Shown piece after piece: positions 1-7,556 of a stretch of 19,298 nt of DNA. The DNA is from JAWXVD01 sp044425705. Its GTDB lineage: Bacteria > Bacillota > Clostridia > Lachnospirales > Lachnospiraceae. How positions within the stretch are numbered: the stretch's first letter is position 1; each line of letters starts with the position of its first letter. The notes beneath the pieces are model-generated. The model ran no database searches. It worked only from the letters and a program-made list of their open reading frames with translations, and was not told the DNA's origin. The stretch covers positions 1 through 19,298 of the forward strand of contig JAWXVD010000063.1 in NCBI GenBank assembly GCA_044425705.1. The letters are read 5' to 3'. A program made the position numbers and the translations under genes.

Positions 1-50
1 TCACAAGAACCACAGGCTAGTAACACACAATACTTTGTATAGTCAAACAC
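1..50 (-). CDS. tnpB: IS66-family TnpB, 5' end only (runs off the window)
   Basis: Partial gene. Reading from a GTG at 50-48 gives a start resembling VFDYTKYCVLLACGSCD, which matches the usual beginning of IS66 TnpB (a hydrophobic stretch, then ACG-x-x-D ahead of the LRKxIDGL motif, which lies outside the window). An AAGGAGG ribosome binding site lies inside the last codons of tnpA just upstream, and the start overlaps the tnpA stop, the usual translational coupling of these genes. In IS66 elements TnpB is an accessory protein needed with TnpA for transposition by TnpC. Whether the gene is complete cannot be seen. The exact start could also be the GTG one codon earlier. Confidence 0.6.
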   Translation of the reverse strand, partial: MFDYTKYCVLLACGSC

Positions 51-414
51 CACCAACCTCCTTTAAAAGAGTAGCAAGAAAAATTGCTGAAATATTTCCT
101 TTTAAAGATACAGAAAGCTGTTTCATGGTTAAATTAATTTCTAAATTAGTTTCCTCCTGTTTTTTAACAGATATTTTTTCTGTTGTAGTATTTTTCTTTT
201 TAACAGCAGATATTTCAATAAAAGCATTTGTTGTTTCACCAGAAGTTGCAGATTTTAGTTGCTTTTGTTTTTCTATCGTAAGATAACGTCCAAAAGTAGC
301 TAATGCAATGTTATTTTCTTTTGCAAAATCTTTTCTAGATAATTCACTTTGATAGAAATCAGCAAGTAGAGCATCAATTTCTTCTGGAGTACGAAATTTT
401 GGATTTCTTCCCAT
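43..414 (-). CDS. tnpA: IS66-family accessory protein TnpA
   Basis: A 123-residue protein with an N-terminal helix-turn-helix-like part (about residues 9-50, including ELSRKDFAKENNIALATFGR) and a C-terminal strand-helix unit (about 93-120, MKQLSVSLKGNISAIFLATLL) that matches the end of IS66 TnpA proteins, where a short beta strand precedes a helix. The middle is lysine- and threonine-rich and probably a flexible linker. The ATG follows AAAGGAG at a good distance. The gene lies just inside the IS66 terminal repeat at 459-493 and overlaps tnpB, so this is the 5' part of an IS66 element. No lesion is visible. Family assignment is from motif recognition and position. Confidence 0.7.
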   Translation of the reverse strand: MGRNPKFRTPEEIDALLADFYQSELSRKDFAKENNIALATFGRYLTIEKQKQLKSATSGETTNAFIEISAVKKKNTTTEKISVKKQEETNLEINLTMKQLSVSLKGNISAIFLATLLKEVGGV

Positions 415-458
415 ATGTATAAACTCCTTTGTTTTTTTCTTAGTTTATACAATTTGGT

Positions 459-493
459 TGGCAAAGAAAAGGTGTGCTATCTTTGACGCTTAC
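459..493 (-). repeat. IS66 terminal inverted repeat
   Basis: Read on the minus strand from 493, the sequence begins GTAAGCGTCAAAGATAGC. GTAAGCG is the usual IS66 tip. The same sequence with one mismatch over 18 bases recurs at 15519-15502, followed after a short gap by a matching TTTNCTTTGCC-like stretch, which supports a shared element end. Confidence 0.6.
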
Positions 494-704
494 GTTTTAT
501 TATACACTATACAGCCACAACTTTTTTTGCAAATTCCACTCTTCCTTTCCCTTTTAAATCATCGTATATTTATTTGTTTCAGTATCATCCATATAATATG
601 CTAAAATACACTGTTTTTATTATTGTAATTTATTTAGCTCATTATTCTATTTTCCTCAATCTCCTGTTTATAATATAGAGTGTTATTGCTCTTTCTCAAC
701 ACCA
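494..704. other. Intergenic, no recognisable gene
   Basis: A very AT-rich stretch between the IS66 end and the AAA/PD-(D/E)XK relic. Both strands carry frequent stops. I see no ribosome binding site with an open frame and no convincing hairpin. Confidence 0.5.
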
Positions 705-1012
705 ATCCTCACCCGACAAGTCTTCTAAAAAAATCCTACTCCATACACGGTGATATCTTCATATCCTTCTGCTAACAGCCCTTTTTTATATTCTCATTCT
801 TCAATTTGTTCCAAGGCCTCCATGGCAGCTTGCGCTAGTTTTGTGGCTTTTCAGCAATTTAAAATTCAAAGATATAAGCTTTTCTTTTATAGCTAGGTCC
901 TTTGATTATGAAATCAGGGCGACCATTTCCACTTTCTCTATTAGACATCATTTGATAATATAAATACTCATTACTTCTTCATTCGGAATTTTCATAACCG
1001 CATATGTGGTTC
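705..1012 (-). pseudogene. Relic of an AAA-ATPase / PD-(D/E)XK nuclease gene
   Basis: Minus-strand translation in changing frames gives TTYAVMKIPNEEV, then YQMMSNRESGNGRPDFIIKG, KAYIFEF, and AEGYEDITVYGVGFF and KTCRV. These match residues about 389-400 and 478-558 of the intact protein at 15606-17294, so about 75 codons between the two blocks are gone. There are several in-frame stops; one replaces the lysine codon of the nuclease E-x-K motif (EF-stop-IA against EFKIA), so even the catalytic site is lost. The 5' half of the gene is absent. The relic abuts the 3' end of the membrane protein gene at 1018, which marks a rearrangement junction. Confidence 0.8.
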
Positions 1013-1017
1013 TATTC

Positions 1018-2787
1018 TTAGTTTCTTCTGACACCTTCTTTATAAAACATTAATCCTACTAGTATAGGATATAATGCCATCAATGGCAGAACATACCTCA
1101 AATTACTAACCGGACCTAACAAGTATGTTAACCACAAAAGAATTGATGGCAAAACCACCCATATATACTGGTATCTTTTCTTTATTATAAAACAAACAAC
1201 CGAAATTAATAGCAACCAAATCGGTGTACTAATTGCAAACAATTGCTGCATAATTGGCATGTAAATAAAATCCAAACGATACATTGCAAACACTTCGTAA
1301 AAACGATTTATTTGTGGTAATGCTTCTGTTCTCGATACATCATAGTACGAGCTGACATGTTGCGTCTCAATATATGTTCTGACTGAACCCATTTCTGGAT
1401 ACCAATACGGTAAATTCAATGCCAAAAAAGTTTCCACATATACTAGTGGTTTCTTTAGCAATACTTGCCACCACAAAAAAATAAATTCTTTTGGATTTTC
1501 TTCAAATAACTGGGATGCAAAAGCTGCCTTAATATCATCTGCAATTTGAGGATCATATTCTAGTACATCTGGTATATATACATTAATCAACTCTTTTTGC
1601 TCTAAGGTAAGTACATCATCATAATTAATGTATACATTGGCTAATTGACTAATGGGCACTGACAACATTTCGCGTATATTTCCATCTTGCACACCAATAA
1701 CTGTATAGACTCCCCCTACTACAAAATAGTAAGTTAAAATAACTATCCCAAATAAAATAGTTGCTTGCTTTCTTACTGTTTTACAACATAAGATAAATAT
1801 GAATGCATAAACAATAATTACATAAATCATATTATTCCTAAAAAGACAAGCACATACTGTTATAATCGCAAATGAAAACATCTTTTTCTTACATATAAAG
1901 AAAGCCGATATATCTCTAGAACAGTCCAACAGATATAAGGAAAAAAGTAAAAATATCCCAGTAAAGAGAACATCTTTTGTTACAACAAAAGAAAATAATG
2001 CCATAATTGGCGATAATGCATAAAACAAATATGCTATCACACAATAGATTATATGAAATCCCATTTCATATAATCTATAAACCACATATGTAAAAATGCT
2101 TGTCAAAATCAAAATTTGCGTAATAGAATATAAAATCAATCCAATTGTATCTATCCCCGTCCAAAGTTCAAATTTAACAAATGCAGTCCAAAATATTGTG
2201 TGCAAAAAAGGTTGGAAATTATCATAAGACAAAATACCTAGTGCTTGTCTAGTAATCCATCCAGAATCATAACTCATTATTCCTGGAAAATAGGATAAAT
2301 AACACGGTAAATAGGAAACAGCCATAATTAACCATAAAAAGTACCATTTTTTCTTTCCATGCATATTTCTATTACTCTGTTTGACAATATACACTTTATT
2401 TCTTTTTATCGCACAAAACATAATACTAAATAATTCTGTTGATAAAATAAAATATCCACAAAACAACAGAAAGTACAAAAGTATCGATTTAAAAGAAGAA
2501 AAAATAGAGGAAATATTATTAACCATCATCAATTTGTTTCCAACTATCATAACCGATGCTGTTAAAATTCCAAAAACAATTCCCCAACAAACTACTCCTC
2601 TATCTTTGATTTCTGACATTGTATATGATATAACTATGAAAAATATAAATAACAGAGTAGAAATTGTCCCCCCACGAATTAATTCTAATGATTCAAGATA
2701 AACGTAATCAAATGTATATACCTCTAAATATGCACTTACAATAATTAAAATCCATAAGATGATTTTTTCTTCTTTGATAAACTTCAC
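1018..2787 (-). CDS. Polytopic membrane protein, DUF6020-like, GT-C-type glycosyltransferase candidate
   Basis: A 589-residue protein with roughly a dozen hydrophobic segments along its whole length. A motif around residues 166-197 (YFPGIMSYDSGW, then QPFLHT) is typical of the DUF6020 membrane family, whose topology and acidic loop motif resemble GT-C glycosyltransferases that use polyprenyl-linked sugars. An extracytoplasmic loop (about 385-495) lies before the last membrane helices, and the C-terminus is basic (KEGVRRN). The start is GTG, preceded by AAGGGGG at 8 bases. It follows the CotH-like gene by 67 bp on the same strand, so the two are probably co-transcribed; a role in a cell-surface polymer is inferred. 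Its stop codon abuts the relic at 705-1012, so the last few residues might be altered by the rearrangement. Confidence 0.7.
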   Translation of the reverse strand: MKFIKEEKIILWILIIVSAYLEVYTFDYVYLESLELIRGGTISTLLFIFFIVISYTMSEIKDRGVVCWGIVFGILTASVMIVGNKLMMVNNISSIFSSFKSILLYFLLFCGYFILSTELFSIMFCAIKRNKVYIVKQSNRNMHGKKKWYFLWLIMAVSYLPCYLSYFPGIMSYDSGWITRQALGILSYDNFQPFLHTIFWTAFVKFELWTGIDTIGLILYSITQILILTSIFTYVVYRLYEMGFHIIYCVIAYLFYALSPIMALFSFVVTKDVLFTGIFLLFSLYLLDCSRDISAFFICKKKMFSFAIITVCACLFRNNMIYVIIVYAFIFILCCKTVRKQATILFGIVILTYYFVVGGVYTVIGVQDGNIREMLSVPISQLANVYINYDDVLTLEQKELINVYIPDVLEYDPQIADDIKAAFASQLFEENPKEFIFLWWQVLLKKPLVYVETFLALNLPYWYPEMGSVRTYIETQHVSSYYDVSRTEALPQINRFYEVFAMYRLDFIYMPIMQQLFAISTPIWLLLISVVCFIIKKRYQYIWVVLPSILLWLTYLLGPVSNLRYVLPLMALYPILVGLMFYKEGVRRN

Positions 2788-2854
2788 AGGTATACCCCCT
2801 TCATATTCACTACCAACTATTCTTTATATAAAATTTTCAACTTACACTAATCCT

Positions 2855-4231
2855 TTAATAATTTGCATAATAACTATCCAATGCGTCCAGTCGATTCTCT
2901 ATAAAAAGAGTCAAATTTTCAAGTTCTGAAAATGGCTGTTCATTGTTATTCCTACTATAAATACCGCTTTTTTCTAAGACTAAATACTCACCTTCAGCAT
3001 AATCAACAATCTTTTCTGTTGTTAAGCAACTACTCCTTAGCACACTCCACATCTCTGCTATTTTTCCATCGATCTCTCCATGCTCTTCAGCAAAAATATT
3101 ATTTAAATCTTCATCTTCTAACATTCTACTAAACAATTCTCCACTTAAATCATCTACTATATATGCATATCTCTTTGGCAATTCCCCCAACGAACACATA
3201 TAACTTCTTGGAACCTTATAATATTTTTCTTGACTTTCTATAACATAACGATTAATATTCATACTTTTCACACTATACGTACATTGTGCCCATAAATGAT
3301 AATCGATGAAATTCTCTACATCAATATTCTCTACTGTAAAAATATTTTCCTCCCATGGTGCTTCATCACTACATTCATATAAACTATCATCCTCTAATAA
3401 ATTCATTTCATTTTCTTCCTGCGGTGACATCAATAACATAAGCCCTAAATATTGATTGTTATAAATCACTTCCACATATTCCATTTCTACATCTAATTTA
3501 AATTCGTTATTTCCACTATTATCATCATTAATTAAATTCCAAATGTAAGCCGTTATCTTTTCTCTCAAATACAAGTTTTCATCTTCAATAGGAACCAACT
3601 TCCATTCATCTCCTTTTGTCATGCCTATTAATGATAATTCTTTTTTATCATCCTCTGCTTCATTTCTTAATTTAATAGTATACTTTCCCGATATTTTTGC
3701 ATCAATTGTACACATTGACTCTTTTATCGTATAATTATCTACCTCTACATCATCTGGTGTATATAAAATCATAGTATTATCTTTTATTTCCATAACGGGT
3801 AAACCTGTGATAACTAAATTTGCTTTGGTATATTGATTATCTACCACGCATAATAAGGTAATGCTAATCCCTGTTTCCATACTTTCCACTATATCAGATA
3901 CTGTTTCTTCTATAAAATATAATGTACAATTCTCCTCTAATGGCTTAATAATCCCTAAGTAATTTTCACTTTTTATAGGTTGTGAAAGATAAAAAGTATT
4001 GCTATATTGATCATATGGTATTTTAGCATTGTCATACGATAATAATTCTTGCATATTCTTCACCATAGTCATTTCTATCTTATCACTTGTTATTTCTTCA
4101 AGTTGTTGTTGCGATATAACAGGAACTCCCAAAACAATTATTCTATGAGTATACTTTGTCAAAATTCCAACAACCGCTAAAAGAAGCAGTAAACATCCGC
4201 ACCATAGTATTCTATTCCATCTTTTTTGCAT
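2855..4231 (-). CDS. CotH-like (spore-coat kinase fold) membrane-anchored protein, probably catalytically degenerate
   Basis: A 458-residue protein. Residues 8-25 form one hydrophobic anchor, with the rest predicted outside. CotH-type landmarks occur in order: NLVITGLPVMEI (138-149), a strand ending YTIKL (184-188), SLIGMTKGDEW (200-210) followed by LREKITAYIWN (222-232), YVEVIYNNQYLGLMLLM (252-268), VENFIDYHLWAQ (305-316) and a C-terminal FIENRLDALDSYY. In active CotH kinases the strand equivalent to residues 337-350 carries a metal-binding acidic motif (PWDxDxxFG-like); here it reads VPRSYMCSLGE, without the acids. The protein is therefore likely a pseudokinase or binding protein. The ATG follows GGAG in TTGGAGATAGAAG, which lies in the tail of the ISL3 relic. 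The downstream partner is the DUF6020-like protein; a joint role in surface polymer display is inferred. Confidence 0.65.
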   Translation of the reverse strand: MQKRWNRILWCGCLLLLLAVVGILTKYTHRIIVLGVPVISQQQLEEITSDKIEMTMVKNMQELLSYDNAKIPYDQYSNTFYLSQPIKSENYLGIIKPLEENCTLYFIEETVSDIVESMETGISITLLCVVDNQYTKANLVITGLPVMEIKDNTMILYTPDDVEVDNYTIKESMCTIDAKISGKYTIKLRNEAEDDKKELSLIGMTKGDEWKLVPIEDENLYLREKITAYIWNLINDDNSGNNEFKLDVEMEYVEVIYNNQYLGLMLLMSPQEENEMNLLEDDSLYECSDEAPWEENIFTVENIDVENFIDYHLWAQCTYSVKSMNINRYVIESQEKYYKVPRSYMCSLGELPKRYAYIVDDLSGELFSRMLEDEDLNNIFAEEHGEIDGKIAEMWSVLRSSCLTTEKIVDYAEGEYLVLEKSGIYSRNNNEQPFSELENLTLFIENRLDALDSYYANY

Positions 4232-4235
4232 TCTT

Positions 4236-4810
4236 CTATCTCCAAAACTTTCTTTCTTGTTTTCTAAATGTATGACCAGTTAGACGAATTATCTCATCTG
4301 GTGCATAACCGTTATCATATAGTTGCCGAACTTCTTCCATAGCCGCCATAACACTCCCATAGGTATATCTCTTTCAAAAAGCAAAATCATCCACACATAT
4401 TTTTGTAACAAGAGACTTATCCACAGTGGATGGCATTTTTTAAGCAGTTCACAAATACTACTTTTGCTAGCCTGAATATTGTTTGATTTCAATAATATCT
4501 GAACATTTACCGAACTTAATTTTACGGAAGTAATGAGTATTCTATCTATTAAGCGATTTGTTTTCTTTGCTTTGGATTTCACAAACTTAAAAGGTTCTGA
4601 AAATGTTTTGTGAGTACATTCGTGATTATCACAAAACATCTTTCTTGTATTAAGTAATAATATTGTCTGTTATCTTGTAATGGAATATCCTGAATTTCTC
4701 TAATATAAGCGGAGTGTACTCTACACGTGGAAACTCCACAATACTTCATTTGTTATATTTTCAAATATATGACTCTTTGTTAAATATTCATTTTCCTCCT
4801 TGATTGACAT
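4236..4810 (-). pseudogene. Broken ISL3-family transposase
   Basis: Reading the minus strand from ATG 4810 (GGAGG ribosome site), frames change to give an ISL3-like order: MSIKEENEYL...NITNEV; a zinc-finger piece YCGVSTCRVHSAYIREIQD; MFCDNHECTHKTFSEPF; a helical region to ICELLKK; then the first catalytic block KICVDDFAF-stop-KRYTYGSVM; and a tail MEEVRQLYDNGYAPDEIIRL like the central helix-turn-helix of this family. At least two frameshifts and a TGA in place of an arginine codon are visible, about 25 residues are missing between the N-terminus and the zinc finger, and most of the DDE domain is deleted. A 116-residue open stretch (4289-4639) inside it is only a fragment. It ends 4 bp before the CotH-like gene. 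Confidence 0.75.
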
Positions 4811-4833
4811 CTCGCACCTCCACTTTTTCTTTT

Positions 4834-4862
4834 ATTATATAAAAAAATAGGGGTTTTTACAA
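4834..4862 (-). promoter_or_regulatory. Sigma-A-type promoter of the ISL3 transposase relic
   Basis: On the minus strand TTGTAA (4862-4857) and a perfect TATAAT (4839-4834) are 17 bp apart. They lie 24 bp upstream of the relic's ATG and its GGAGG. The promoter looks intact although the gene is not, so it could transcribe into the CotH-like gene. Confidence 0.6.
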
Positions 4863-4903
4863 ATCAGAGGAATGTTTCGTTTGGTCATTTTACGGTATAT
4901 AAC

Positions 4904-5267
4904 TTACAGTGAAACTACATTAAAAATAAGAAAAAAGTCTTTTGAGTTGTGCAATACGTAGAAAATTTTTTTCTTATTTTTAACAATAGGACGAATGGCT
5001 TTTGGTTGATCAATGGATAAGCCTTCTAATAACCAACGAAATTCTTGTCTTAAAAGAGCTCTTACTTCAGAGGCATCTTTGGGCCACTGGAATCGTCCAT
5101 TACTATCTAATCTTTTATAGACGAGACAAAATCCGTCTTTATCAAAATATAAGGCCTTGATGGTGTTTCGCCGTTTGCCACAAAAAAAGATAGATTGCAT
5201 TCCCATAAGGATCCATGTCATAGGGATCTCGGATAATTGCCATGAACCCATCTATGCTGCGTCGCAT
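4904..5267 (-). pseudogene. tnpB: IS66-family TnpB, frameshifted
   Basis: The expected start is ATG at 5267, with GGGAGGAC just upstream, giving MRRSIDGFMAIIRDPYDM and NAIYLF. The frame is then lost at a run of seven T (minus strand; plus-strand A run at 5182-5188). Removing one T restores the classic TnpB core FCGKRRNTIKALYFDKDG, VYKRL and FQWP. The C-terminal part LRQEFRWLLEGLSIDQPKAI also fits IS66 TnpB. The N-terminus starts at the RRSIDG motif, so about 20 residues that usually precede it are missing. The tnpC gene that should follow is absent. A single homopolymer difference could also be a sequencing error or a slippage site. Confidence 0.75.
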
Positions 5268-5278
5268 ATCGGTCCTCC

Positions 5279-5306
5279 CGGTTTATCCTAATATTAGGAT
5301 AAACCG
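5279..5306. repeat. Perfect 28-bp palindrome between tnpA and tnpB
   Basis: The sequence CGGTTTATCCTAAT and its reverse complement ATTAGGATAAACCG are joined with no spacer. On the minus strand the hairpin ends just before the tnpB ribosome binding site (GGGAGGAC at 5280-5273), so folding would cover the region next to it. There is no T-run after it, so it is not a classical terminator. Confidence 0.75.
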
Positions 5307-5343
5307 ATTACGATGAAAATTTTAGCAATTCCCGAAATATCCC

Positions 5344-5730
5344 CTAACATAGCATCTGCAACGCAGCAATTGTGTGTTGGATCACTTCCTTCGTTGCCTG
5401 ATTTGTAATCTCTATCACAACACCCTGTACTGAAAGTCTCATAGCAACAGCATCAGAACCTACTAACTTAGGTGTTTGCAATGTTGGTAAAACAGGTTCT
5501 ACATCTAATGGTAAGGGTACCACCTCTTGTATTTCATTCATCACCATGTGATTGGGTTGCAAAATATCACATGCTTTATCACGTAATTTTTTCACATGAT
5601 AATAAAAGGTTGGCGACTTAATATTATTTTCTTTTAGCCATTGACTATCTCATTTTCCACTGGTTCTGCATTGTGTAATCAAATCTAGCCAGCGTTGATC
5701 AGCTGCTGTTAAATTCTTAGGATAATCCAT
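5344..5730 (-). pseudogene. tnpA: IS66-family TnpA with an in-frame stop
   Basis: From ATG 5730 the frame reads MDYPKNLTAADQRWLDLITQ, CRTSGK, then TGA, and continues in the same frame as DSQWLKENNIKSPTFYYHVK to the stop at 5344. This is a normal IS66 TnpA layout: helix-turn-helix (RTSGxSDxxWxxxNxIxxxTFYxxxxxL) and a C-terminal strand-helix (AVAMRLSVQGVVIEITNQA). The TGA sits in the recognition region, so only residues after it (from 5595) form a continuous frame. It precedes tnpB on the same strand. Confidence 0.8.
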
Positions 5731-5871
5731 TTATGTTACATGCTCCATTTCATAGACTATGAAGTGAAATTCTCTAATAATTTAATTCTCCATTAGCTTT
5801 GTTCACTTCATGTAATTGGATTATCTCATACTTTTTTCCAAGAATGGAACGGTAGATTATTCATCGCTTAC

Positions 5872-6134
5872 CGTGTTCTCCAAAGTTCTATTTGTTCCAA
5901 AATATTATATACTCCTATCTACTTTTATTTTTATAGATAGTATAGCAATAAAATTTCCTTAATTCGATACGCCTTTTTTTGAATCACTTACAACAAAAAT
6001 AATGGTATAGCACTTTGCACCAAAAGTATTGTACCATTGCTTCATAAATTTATCATTTATTTCTACATTTTTTTTGCATTTGTTTCAACGCTTCCATAAA
6101 CTACACAAATACATATATACGAAGTTATTAGAAC
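5872..6134. other. Intergenic region with two hairpin sequences
   Basis: Next to the IS66 tip, minus-strand AGGAG is followed by TTG and EQIELWRT before the IS66 end, so the element may have cut a gene there. Arms CTATCTA (5915-5921) and TAGATAG (5934-5940) form a small hairpin. The rest is taken up by the repeat at 5991-6050 and the downstream region of the cassette that ends at 6135. Confidence 0.4.
5991..6050. repeat. Palindromic intergenic element, copy 1
   Basis: About 60 bp that aligns without gaps to 17321-17380 (about three quarters identical by eye). Both copies hold an imperfect inverted repeat of the form aatgRtata...tattRtaccatt, followed on the minus strand by TATTTTTG or TATTTTTA. 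It could be a minus-strand terminator (of the 6135-7550 cassette), a promoter/operator, or a small dispersed repeat. Confidence 0.5.
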
Positions 6135-6671
6135 TTATTTTTTCTCCAATTTACGTCCAACTGCTATTCCAGTATCTATTCCTAATAAAAACATCTCTAA
6201 CGTTTGTGCTGTATATATACGATATTTCAAATGATAATAAATATGTTCCATGCATTTTTTACACTCATCGTTTTTGACTAGTTCACTAGTCTTTTGGCTC
6301 ATAAAATCTTTGGCTATAAAAGTTGCTATAAACTTTTCGTTTATATATACCAACATTTCCTTATTGTTATTTGAATTTACTAGTTGCAATGGTTTACGCC
6401 GTACCCACCAATAAGCCATATATGCTGTAATTTTATTCTTATTAGTCCGTTCAATTCCTTCAAAATCCTTAAGTCTTTCTATATCTGTAAAATAATCTAT
6501 TAAAACAATTTTCAAAATGTCTATATTTAAGCTAATTTTATCACAAAGATTACACATCTCAATAAATTTATTAGCTCTTAACTCCATATTGTTAAACCTA
6601 TCTTCTATTACACTTTCCCCAAATTTTTCTATTAAGTATTCATAACTTCTGTCGCACTTTTGTTCAATCAT
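6135..6671 (-). CDS. Unknown soluble protein, last gene of a four-gene cassette
   Basis: A 178-residue, helical, charged protein that I do not recognise. A central stretch (about residues 65-100: DYFTDIERLKDFEGIER, then KITAYMAYWWVRRKPLQLV) resembles a pattern seen in small hypothetical proteins of Firmicutes. The C-terminal part has four cysteines or histidines close together (CKKCMEHIYYH, 137-147), which could bind a metal. No signal peptide or membrane segment is seen. Its start overlaps the end of the previous gene by 8 bp (6664-6671), so translation is likely coupled. A second copy of its first 70 codons lies at 18483-18701 with only two residue changes in that stretch. Confidence 0.65.
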   Translation of the reverse strand: MIEQKCDRSYEYLIEKFGESVIEDRFNNMELRANKFIEMCNLCDKISLNIDILKIVLIDYFTDIERLKDFEGIERTNKNKITAYMAYWWVRRKPLQLVNSNNNKEMLVYINEKFIATFIAKDFMSQKTSELVKNDECKKCMEHIYYHLKYRIYTAQTLEMFLLGIDTGIAVGRKLEKK

Positions 6672-6939
6672 GCTCTACCTCTTCAAACAGCTTCAATACC
6701 CCTTTTTCCAAAAATTCAATATACTCTCTTGCATCAGAATTTTCTTTATCGCTTGTATATGTGTGATAATTATTTGCCAAAACTGCTTTCTTATATTTAT
6801 GATTCATAATTTCTTTTATAAAATACTTCGATTCTGTAATATCCCTTTTGTCATTAACTTCCTGTTTACCAACTAATAGCTTTGTAATACCCAACAGCAA
6901 AATTGCAAATACTATTATTCCTATTATTATTTCACCCAT
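6664..6939 (-). CDS. Unknown small membrane-anchored protein
   Basis: A 91-residue protein. Residues 2-23 form one strong hydrophobic helix (IIIGIIVFAILLLGITKLL), followed by a lysine-rich cytoplasmic-type tail with a helix ending EYIEFLEKGVLKLFEEVE. It overlaps the previous gene by 8 bp and the next gene by 8 bp. I know no family. A damaged copy lies at 18694-18877. The single anchor plus charged tail suggests it works at the membrane with its neighbours; this is inference from context. Confidence 0.6.
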   Translation of the reverse strand: MGEIIIGIIVFAILLLGITKLLVGKQEVNDKRDITESKYFIKEIMNHKYKKAVLANNYHTYTSDKENSDAREYIEFLEKGVLKLFEEVEHD

Positions 6940-7366
6940 TTTTTAAAATTCCTTTCCTTATAGAATATACTGCATATATTTTTTTATATACATACACACC
7001 CGATTTCATTGGATATATTGAAATTAATACCAAATGAATCCATACAGAAATTCCACTTAGCTCTGCCACTAAAACAATAAAAATATAAATAGTAACTAAT
7101 ATTCCCGTTATTTCCATCACATGAGTTCCCGTGCTCATTTTATAAATTGGCTTTATCACTAATTTCTTATAAAAATCTAAAGATGACGGTACTAGGAATA
7201 CAAGTGAACTCCTAAGTATATCTAATGAATCATCAACTGAGTCGGCTTTCATTGTCATTTGACATATCCATATATATGATATAATAACCACCATTAATAG
7301 TATGCCTTCAATCAGCAATTCTAGACCTACTTCTTCTAGTTCATTTTGTCTCTTTATAACACTCAA
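6932..7366 (-). CDS. Unknown multi-pass membrane protein
   Basis: A 144-residue protein with about three to four hydrophobic segments: residues 18-37 (IEGILLMVVIISYIWICQM), a weaker one at about 50-62 (LRSSLVFLVPSS), 85-104 (ITGILVTIYIFIVLVAEL) and 106-118. The N-terminus and the C-terminus (KKIYAVYSIRKGILKNG) are charged. It starts one base after the stop of the 60-residue gene and overlaps the next gene by 8 bp. No family is recognised. Confidence 0.6.
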   Translation of the reverse strand: MSVIKRQNELEEVGLELLIEGILLMVVIISYIWICQMTMKADSVDDSLDILRSSLVFLVPSSLDFYKKLVIKPIYKMSTGTHVMEITGILVTIYIFIVLVAELSGISVWIHLVLISIYPMKSGVYVYKKIYAVYSIRKGILKNG

Positions 7367-7367
7367 T

Positions 7368-7550
7368 TTATTTCTCCCTAAATAATAGTCTATTTATTAC
7401 AGAATATCCCATCTCAATTGGAACCAATTCATCTATATATTTTACGACTGCATAGCAATTTTCAATTGTTGTATTATTTTTTAGATAATTATATATACCC
7501 CTTCTTAAATTAACAAATGCTTCACCACTACCATACTCTTCTTTAACCAT
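7368..7550 (-). CDS. Unknown 60-residue protein, first clear gene of the cassette
   Basis: A short soluble protein (MVKEEYGSGEAFVNLRRGIY...) without recognisable motifs. The start ATG at 7550 has AAGGAG 10 bases upstream, a good ribosome site. It is separated from the membrane protein gene by one base, so the four genes read as one transcript. Its size and position recall antitoxins or small regulators, but nothing in the sequence proves this. Confidence 0.55.
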   Translation of the reverse strand: MVKEEYGSGEAFVNLRRGIYNYLKNNTTIENCYAVVKYIDELVPIEMGYSVINRLLFREK

Positions 7551-7556
7551 TCACTC

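Larger units (their letters stand above)
1..493 (-). mobile_element. IS66-family insertion sequence, left part
   Basis: The minus-strand order is terminal repeat (starting at 493), tnpA, then tnpB, running off the window at position 1. IS66 elements begin with GTAAGCG and carry tnpA, tnpB and tnpC in this order. The flanking bases at 494-501 (gttttatt) would be one copy of the 8-bp target duplication if the element is still bounded by its original target. The other end cannot be seen. Confidence 0.6.
4904..5871 (-). mobile_element. Degenerate IS66-family element (tnpA-tnpB, tnpC lost)
   Basis: On the minus strand the element begins at 5871 with GTAAGCGATGAATAATC, an IS66-type tip, followed by broken tnpA and tnpB. 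The large transposase tnpC and the far end are missing; the ISL3 promoter begins 42 bp beyond tnpB, so a deletion or later insertion removed them. The element is not the same as the one at 1-493: its terminal sequence and TnpA differ. Confidence 0.65.

Noticed and set aside
2381..2701. A plus-strand 106-residue protein
   Set aside because: It is the complement of the membrane protein gene and has low-complexity, unconserved-looking sequence without a ribosome site.
4289..4639. An independent 116-residue protein
   Set aside because: Its pieces fall on an ISL3 transposase in three frames.
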